This document shows positions 59,360 through 64,000 of a DNA stretch of 64,000 nucleotides, in pieces. The first letter of the stretch is position 1; the number at the start of each line of letters is the position of its first letter. Made by a program: the position numbers and the translations under genes. The notes under the pieces are model-generated. The model was not told the origin of the DNA and ran no database searches. It saw nothing but the letters and a program-made list of their open reading frames with translations. The DNA lies in the NCBI RefSeq assembly GCF_036090055.1, contig NZ_CP107970.1:4342501-4406500 (forward strand), read 5' to 3'. This stretch comes from Nocardioides sp. NBC_00368. GTDB taxonomy: Bacteria; Actinomycetota; Actinomycetes; Propionibacteriales; Nocardioidaceae.

Positions 59360-62134
59360 GTGAGCGACCCATCCGGCGGCTTTTCTCAAAGGCCCAGCCC
59401 CCGCAGCGCCAGTCCCCGTAGATCCAATCCCGGTGGGCTGCAAGGACGACCCCAGGGCGGTCCGCGCCCACCGCAGGGTGGTCCGGCAGGCCGTCCGCCG
59501 GCGCCGCGTCGCCCTCAGGGTGGTTCGCAGGGCCAGCCCTCGGGTGGTCGTCCGCAGCCCCGTGGCGCTCAGCGCCCGATGCCTCCCGGCGGTCCCCGTT
59601 CCGGTCAGCGGCCGCCCTACCCGGGCCCGCGTCGCCCCGGCGAGCCTCCTGTCGACCGCCTCGGTCAGCGCCCCGCCCGTCCTGAGCGGGGTGGTTCCGG
59701 TCGCCCGCCGCGTGACCCCAAGGCCGCCTTCGGCGCGGCGATGGACCGCTTCAACGACTCCGAGATGGACAAGAAGGGCCTGGCGGTCCGGATCGGCAAG
59801 ATCGCGGCGATCTTCGCCCTGGTGATGGCGCTGATCGGCAGCGCCGCGGTGATCGTCTCCTACAACATGATCTCGATCCCCAGCGCCAACGCGGCGTTCG
59901 AGGCCGAGTCGAGCTTCGTCTACTACGCCGACGGCAAGAAGGAGGTCGGCCGCTTCCAGGCCGGCGACCAGAACCGCGACGCGCTGCGGCCGGACGAGAT
60001 GCCCGCCCTCGTGAAGGACGCCGCCGTGGCGGCCGAGGACCGCAGCTTCTACGAGAACAACGGCATCGACCTCAAGGGCATCGCGCGCACGCTCTTCTCC
60101 AACGCCACCACCGGCAGCCAGGGCGGCGCGTCGACGATCACCCAGCAGTACGTCAAGAACCTCTACCTGACCCAGGAGCGCACCTACTCCCGCAAGGTCA
60201 AGGAAGCGGTCATCTCGCTCAAGATCAGTCGGCAGAAGTCGAAGGACGAGATCCTCACCGGCTACCTCAACACCGTCTACTTCGGGCGCGGCGCCTACGG
60301 CGTCCAGGCCGCGGCGAAGACCTACTTCCGCAAGTCGGCCCAGGATCTCGACATCAAGGAGGCCGCGGCGCTCACCGCGATCCTCAACAACCCGAACGGG
60401 TTCGACCCGGAGAAGGCCGGCGCGGACGCCGGCGGCACCGAGCTGCTGGGCCGCTACCAGTACGTCCTCAACGGCATGGCCGAGCTCAAGAGCCAGGGCA
60501 AGGCGCTCAGCGAGTACGACGAGGCCACTCTCGAGAAGGCGAAGGCGGCGCTGCCCAAGTTCCCCAAGCCGAAGGCCGACAGCCGCCTCGGTGGTCAGAA
60601 GGGTCACGCGCTCACCCTGGTGAAGAACGAGCTGAAGTCCCTCAAGAACGAGAACGGCGAGCCGCTCTTCACCGAGGAGGAGATCGACAGCAAGGGGCTG
60701 AAGGTCACCACCACGCTCAGCGCGAAGGCGATGAAGGCCGCGGAGCAGGCCGTCAAGGACGTACGTCCCGACGACAAGAAGGCGGTCAGCGAGAAGCACC
60801 CGGAGAACGAGCTGCACGTCGGTGCTGCGACGGTCGATGTGAAGACCGGCGCTCTCAAGGGCTTCTACGGCGGCCAGGACTACCTCGACTCCCAGATCAA
60901 CTGGGCGGCCTCGGGCGGTATGGCCGGATCGACGATGAAGCCGTTCACCCTCGCCGCGGCTCTCGAGGCGGGCTACTCGCTCAAGGACACCTGGACCGGT
61001 GAGGGTGGTCTGGAGATCCCCGGCACCGACCGCGTGGTCCGCAACTCGGGCCAGAGCGACGCGGACCCGACCGGTCACGGCTACGGCGAGCACATCACCG
61101 GCATCAAGGCGATGGAGGAGTCGGTCAACACCTCCTTCGTCCAGATGTCGACCGCGCTGCCCAACGGCAGCGAGGACGTCTACGACATGGCGGTCAAGGC
61201 CGGCCTGCCGCCGGACGAGCAGCACGCCGAGAACGCGCCGGCCGACTACCGCTCGATCCCGGCCTACTCGATCGACTTCGACCCGAAGAACTACCTGCTC
61301 ACCCTGGGACGTCAGGCGATCAGCCCGATCAACATGGCCAACGCCTACGCGACCATCGCCAACGGCGGCGTACGCAACACCGTCCACCTCGTCTCGAAGG
61401 TGGTCGACGCGGATGGCGATGTCGTCTACGAGTGGGACCAGCGTGACGGCGAGGAGCGGGCGATGTCGGAGGACGCCGCTGACGACACCTCCTACGCCCT
61501 GCAGCAGGTCGTGAAGAACGGCACCGGCCAGACGGCCGGCGTGATCAACCAGCCGGCCGCCGGAAAGACCGGCACCGCGACCAACGCGAACGACGACGTC
61601 TCCTCGGCGTGGTTCGCCGGCTACACGCCGCAGCTGTCCACGGCCGTCATGTACGTCCGCGGCAAGGGCTCCGGCAAGCTCGACGGCTGGCTGGACTCCT
61701 ACTTCGGAGCCGGCTACCCCGCCGAGACGTGGGCCCAGATCATGGGCACGCTGACCGACGACCTCGATATCGAGGAGTTCCCGGAGCCGGCCTGGATGGA
61801 CGGTGTCGCGCCGCAGGACGGTCACGAGCCGTCGCTGACGGCCACCCCGGAGCCGACCCCGACCCCGTCGGAGAACTGCTCCAAGAAGGACGAGCGCAAG
61901 GGCCTCTGCATCCCGATCGAGGAGCCGTCGGCCAGCATGTCGCCGAGCGACGGAGCGACCGACGGTCAGCCTGGCGAGGGGACGACCCCGGACGAGTCCG
62001 AGTCGACGGAGCCGGAGGTCACCGAGACCGCCTGCGACTGGTTCGGCGACTGTGAATCGTCCTCGCCGCCTGCCGATGGCAATAATGGCGGCGGCAACAA
62101 CGACACAGGCACCGCGGGGGGCACCACTCAGTGA
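59360..62134 (+). CDS. Class A penicillin-binding protein (transglycosylase/transpeptidase)
   Basis: A 924-residue bifunctional peptidoglycan synthase. A Pro/Gly/Arg-rich cytosolic N-terminus of about 110 residues precedes one helix (AAIFALVMALIGSAAVIVSY). The GT51 domain has AAEDRSFYENNGIDLKG, GASTITQQYVKNLYL and LNTVYFGRGAYGVQAAAKTY; the transpeptidase has SxxK in GSTMKPFTL, SxN in ESVNTSF and KTGT in AGKTGTATN. The tail is Pro/Thr/Ser- and acid-rich. GTG 59360 is chosen; the frame extends 11 codons more. It corresponds to the ponA1 locus of Mycobacterium. Confidence 0.95.
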   Translation: MSDPSGGFSQRPSPRSASPRRSNPGGLQGRPQGGPRPPQGGPAGRPPAPRRPQGGSQGQPSGGRPQPRGAQRPMPPGGPRSGQRPPYPGPRRPGEPPVDRLGQRPARPERGGSGRPPRDPKAAFGAAMDRFNDSEMDKKGLAVRIGKIAAIFALVMALIGSAAVIVSYNMISIPSANAAFEAESSFVYYADGKKEVGRFQAGDQNRDALRPDEMPALVKDAAVAAEDRSFYENNGIDLKGIARTLFSNATTGSQGGASTITQQYVKNLYLTQERTYSRKVKEAVISLKISRQKSKDEILTGYLNTVYFGRGAYGVQAAAKTYFRKSAQDLDIKEAAALTAILNNPNGFDPEKAGADAGGTELLGRYQYVLNGMAELKSQGKALSEYDEATLEKAKAALPKFPKPKADSRLGGQKGHALTLVKNELKSLKNENGEPLFTEEEIDSKGLKVTTTLSAKAMKAAEQAVKDVRPDDKKAVSEKHPENELHVGAATVDVKTGALKGFYGGQDYLDSQINWAASGGMAGSTMKPFTLAAALEAGYSLKDTWTGEGGLEIPGTDRVVRNSGQSDADPTGHGYGEHITGIKAMEESVNTSFVQMSTALPNGSEDVYDMAVKAGLPPDEQHAENAPADYRSIPAYSIDFDPKNYLLTLGRQAISPINMANAYATIANGGVRNTVHLVSKVVDADGDVVYEWDQRDGEERAMSEDAADDTSYALQQVVKNGTGQTAGVINQPAAGKTGTATNANDDVSSAWFAGYTPQLSTAVMYVRGKGSGKLDGWLDSYFGAGYPAETWAQIMGTLTDDLDIEEFPEPAWMDGVAPQDGHEPSLTATPEPTPTPSENCSKKDERKGLCIPIEEPSASMSPSDGATDGQPGEGTTPDESESTEPEVTETACDWFGDCESSSPPADGNNGGGNNDTGTAGGTTQ

Positions 62135-63591
62135 CGGATGGTCCAGTGACCGCCCCGACGGCGGAGGATCCGGTCGTCAGGACCGCCTCCGCCGCGGTGG
62201 GCGGTCCTCTCGGGGGACTTGCGTACGGCCGGCGGCGCTGGTTCAGCGCGGTCGGCCTGTTGCTGCTCCTGATGTCGCTCACGTTCGCGATCGGGATGGT
62301 CTCCAAGCAGACCTGCTACAACGCCACCTGGACCAACGGCGAGACCAGATACACCCACTTCTGCTACTCCGACCTGCCGTATCTCTACATCGACCGCGGC
62401 CTGGCCGAGCACGAGTGGCCCTACTCCTCCGACCCGGAGGTCCGGGCGCGCTACCAGCAGGTGATGGAGTACCCGGTCGGCATCTCCTACTACGCCTGGG
62501 CGACCTCGCACGTCACCGACTGGCTGGCCGACACACCTGACGAGGACGAGCGCCATCTCGTGGAGACCTCCAGCTTCTGGGGTCTGCCGGGCATGCACCA
62601 CGAGATCCGGGTCTTCATCATCGTCAACGTGATCGGCTTCGCGGTCACGGCGCTGCTCTCGGCGTGGTTCCTGGCACGTACGCATCGCCGAAGGCCCTGG
62701 GACGCGGCCGCGTTCGCGCTCGCCCCCGTGCTCGCGGCGACCGGGATCATCAACTGGGACATGCTGGCCGTGGTCTTCGTGGCCGGTGCACTGTGGGCGT
62801 GGTCGCGGGACCGGCCGCTGCTGACCGGCGTACTGATCGGGCTCGGCTGTGCGACCAAGCTCTACCCGCTCTTCCTGCTCGGCGGGCTGGTCGTCATCTG
62901 CATCCGGCGCCGCCGCTACTACGACCTGGCGGTCGCCGCCCTGGCCACGGTCCTCGCCTGGGTGCTCGCCAACCTGCCCGCGATGGCGACCGGCCTGGAG
63001 GAGTGGAAGGTCTTCTGGAGCTTCAACTCCGAGCGCGGCCCCGACCTCGGCTCGCTGTGGCTCGTCGTCCAGCAGGCGAGCGACGCGGCGATCTCGGCAC
63101 AGACGGTCAACCTCGTCTCCTGGGCCTTCTTCATCGCCTGGTGCAGCGGCGTACTCATCATCGGGCTGACCGCCCGCGAGACGCCTCGGCTGGCGCAGCT
63201 CGGCTTCCTGATCGTCGCCGGGTTTCTCCTGGTTAATAAGGTCTATTCACCGCAGTACGTCCTGTGGCTGCTGCCGCTGGCCGTCCTCGCCGTGCCTCGC
63301 TGGCGTGACCAGCTCATCTGGCAGGCCGGTGAGCTCTTCTACTTCGTCGCGGTGTGGTGGTATCTCGCCGACATCCTGGCCAGCAGCGGCGGTGACCAGC
63401 CGGTCTACTGGTTCGCGATCCTCGTCCGCGTCGCCGCCGAGATCTATCTGATCGTGGTCGTCGTCCGGGAGATCTACGAGCCCTGGCGCGACCCGGTGCG
63501 GTGGACCGAGGCGACGGTGGAGGCCGAGACCGGGCCCGCTACGGAGGGTCAGGACTCCAGGATGATCTCGTCGAACGACGTCGCGGTGTAG
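62131..63591 (+). CDS. GT87/DUF2029-like polyprenyl-sugar glycosyltransferase membrane protein
   Basis: A 486-residue protein with about ten membrane helices (LLLLLMSLTFAIGMV, FALAPVLAATGIINWDMLAV, GVLIGLGCATKLYPLFLLGG and others). The motif NWDMLAV followed by ATKLYPLF is typical of GT87/GT-C enzymes that use lipid-linked sugars. It corresponds to Rv0051 beside ponA1. The GTG overlaps the PBP stop by 4 bp. The sugar and acceptor are unknown. The 3' end overlaps the convergent gene by 43 bp. Confidence 0.88.
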   Translation: MTDGPVTAPTAEDPVVRTASAAVGGPLGGLAYGRRRWFSAVGLLLLLMSLTFAIGMVSKQTCYNATWTNGETRYTHFCYSDLPYLYIDRGLAEHEWPYSSDPEVRARYQQVMEYPVGISYYAWATSHVTDWLADTPDEDERHLVETSSFWGLPGMHHEIRVFIIVNVIGFAVTALLSAWFLARTHRRRPWDAAAFALAPVLAATGIINWDMLAVVFVAGALWAWSRDRPLLTGVLIGLGCATKLYPLFLLGGLVVICIRRRRYYDLAVAALATVLAWVLANLPAMATGLEEWKVFWSFNSERGPDLGSLWLVVQQASDAAISAQTVNLVSWAFFIAWCSGVLIIGLTARETPRLAQLGFLIVAGFLLVNKVYSPQYVLWLLPLAVLAVPRWRDQLIWQAGELFYFVAVWWYLADILASSGGDQPVYWFAILVRVAAEIYLIVVVVREIYEPWRDPVRWTEATVEAETGPATEGQDSRMISSNDVAV

Positions 63592-64000
63592 CGCACCCGC
63601 ACCTCGAGCTCCTCGCCGACCTCGGGCACCCGTGCGCCCGAGGGAAGCATGAGCATCGACTCCTGCATGTGCGGCGGCTCGGCGAACCAGAGCGCCTTGC
63701 CGTCGAGGGTGTAGGGCGAGCGCGACTGACCCATGGCATCGAGTCCACCGCGGGCGACCGCGAGGGCGCGCGAGCGCAGGTGGGTGTCGCCCAGCGGCGC
63801 TTCGAGGCCGATCCCGTGGGCGGTGCCGCCGGAGGCGACCACCAGGTGGCCGGCGCGCATGGCGGTGCGGCCGCGGTAGCCGTAGGAGTAGCCCCGCTCC
63901 AGCGGGTGCACGTCCTCGACGGTCGCGGTCACCGTGAGCGCGCCGCGGTCGCCGAGCCACAGCCCGGTGCCGACGCGGGGCCGGAAGGTGATGTCGCCGT
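63549..64000 (-). CDS. Alanine racemase-like C-terminal domain protein (5' end outside window)
   Basis: The frame is open to the window edge, leaving 150 C-terminal residues. Segments such as LEAPLGDTHLRSRALAVARG, FAEPPHMQESMLMLPSG and VGEELEVRVRYTATSFDEII resemble the beta-domain of fold-type III PLP enzymes (alanine racemase family). The PLP lysine region would lie outside the window. Genes of this type occur beside class A PBPs in related actinobacteria. Family assignment is tentative. Confidence 0.55.
   Translation of the reverse strand, partial: GDITFRPRVGTGLWLGDRGALTVTATVEDVHPLERGYSYGYRGRTAMRAGHLVVASGGTAHGIGLEAPLGDTHLRSRALAVARGGLDAMGQSRSPYTLDGKALWFAEPPHMQESMLMLPSGARVPEVGEELEVRVRYTATSFDEIILES

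Overview
The window is high-GC actinobacterial chromosome spanning the replication origin. GTG and TTG starts, TTGTCCACA-type DnaA boxes, GTTTCACGTGAAAC parS sites, CrgA, PASTA-domain kinases and the gene order all fit Actinomycetota. The gene order, and a short palindrome that translates as VVEPVETT, LDKLDH or GRACRDH, suggest Nocardioides or a close relative (Nocardioidaceae). That assignment rests on recalled gene order and style, not on a database search.

Layout. 1-8 kb: pknA (cut by the window edge) and pknB, a DUF881 protein, crgA, a rhomboid protease, ppiA, a DUF3817 protein, a SURF1 protein and a lipoprotein. 8-12 kb: an accessory stretch with a VioC-like Fe(II)/2-oxoglutarate hydroxylase, a MarR/DUF1304 pair, and an ArsR/SRPBCC pair behind a strong palindrome. 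12-16.5 kb: tRNA-Ala(UGC) and tRNA-Ile(GAU), separated by four genes, then a DUF559 nuclease-like gene tightly bracketed by two copies of one palindrome. 16.5-27 kb: on the minus strand DUF3566, gyrA, gyrB, dciA and recF, then gnd and dnaN; a TM2 gene and a DUF2752 gene lie on the plus strand between recF and gnd. 27.1-27.7 kb: oriC between dnaN and dnaA. 30-38 kb: on the plus strand rpmH, rnpA, yidD, yidC, jag, rsmG, parA and parB, interrupted by an L,D-transpeptidase, a GIY-YIG gene and dense repeats. 38-48 kb: an aminotransferase, a GNAT protein, trxA, trxB, a pseudokinase, murJ, a DUF6049 protein and cca. 49-57 kb: an RTX-like secreted protein, an SRPBCC protein, a membrane/HTH protein and a MacB-type ABC operon. 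57-64 kb: ino1, a PadR regulator, a class A penicillin-binding protein, a GT87-like membrane protein and a partial alanine-racemase-like gene.

The genes form three working groups. One handles chromosome replication and segregation (dnaA, dnaN, recF, dciA, gyrAB, oriC, parAB, parS). One handles cell-envelope growth (PknA/B, CrgA, MurJ with its pseudokinase, the PBP, LDT, YidC/YidD). One covers protein folding and redox (PpiA, TrxA/B, SURF1).

The main unexplained signals are: the roughly 25-bp palindrome family, whose arms change in a compensatory way and whose copies cluster around parS and enter the recF, dciA, yidD and SURF1 genes; a 45-bp array of that palindrome that stays open as an ORF between parA and parB; the palindrome-bracketed DUF559 gene; a DnaA-box cluster 23 kb from oriC; and a CrgA protein that looks internally duplicated.
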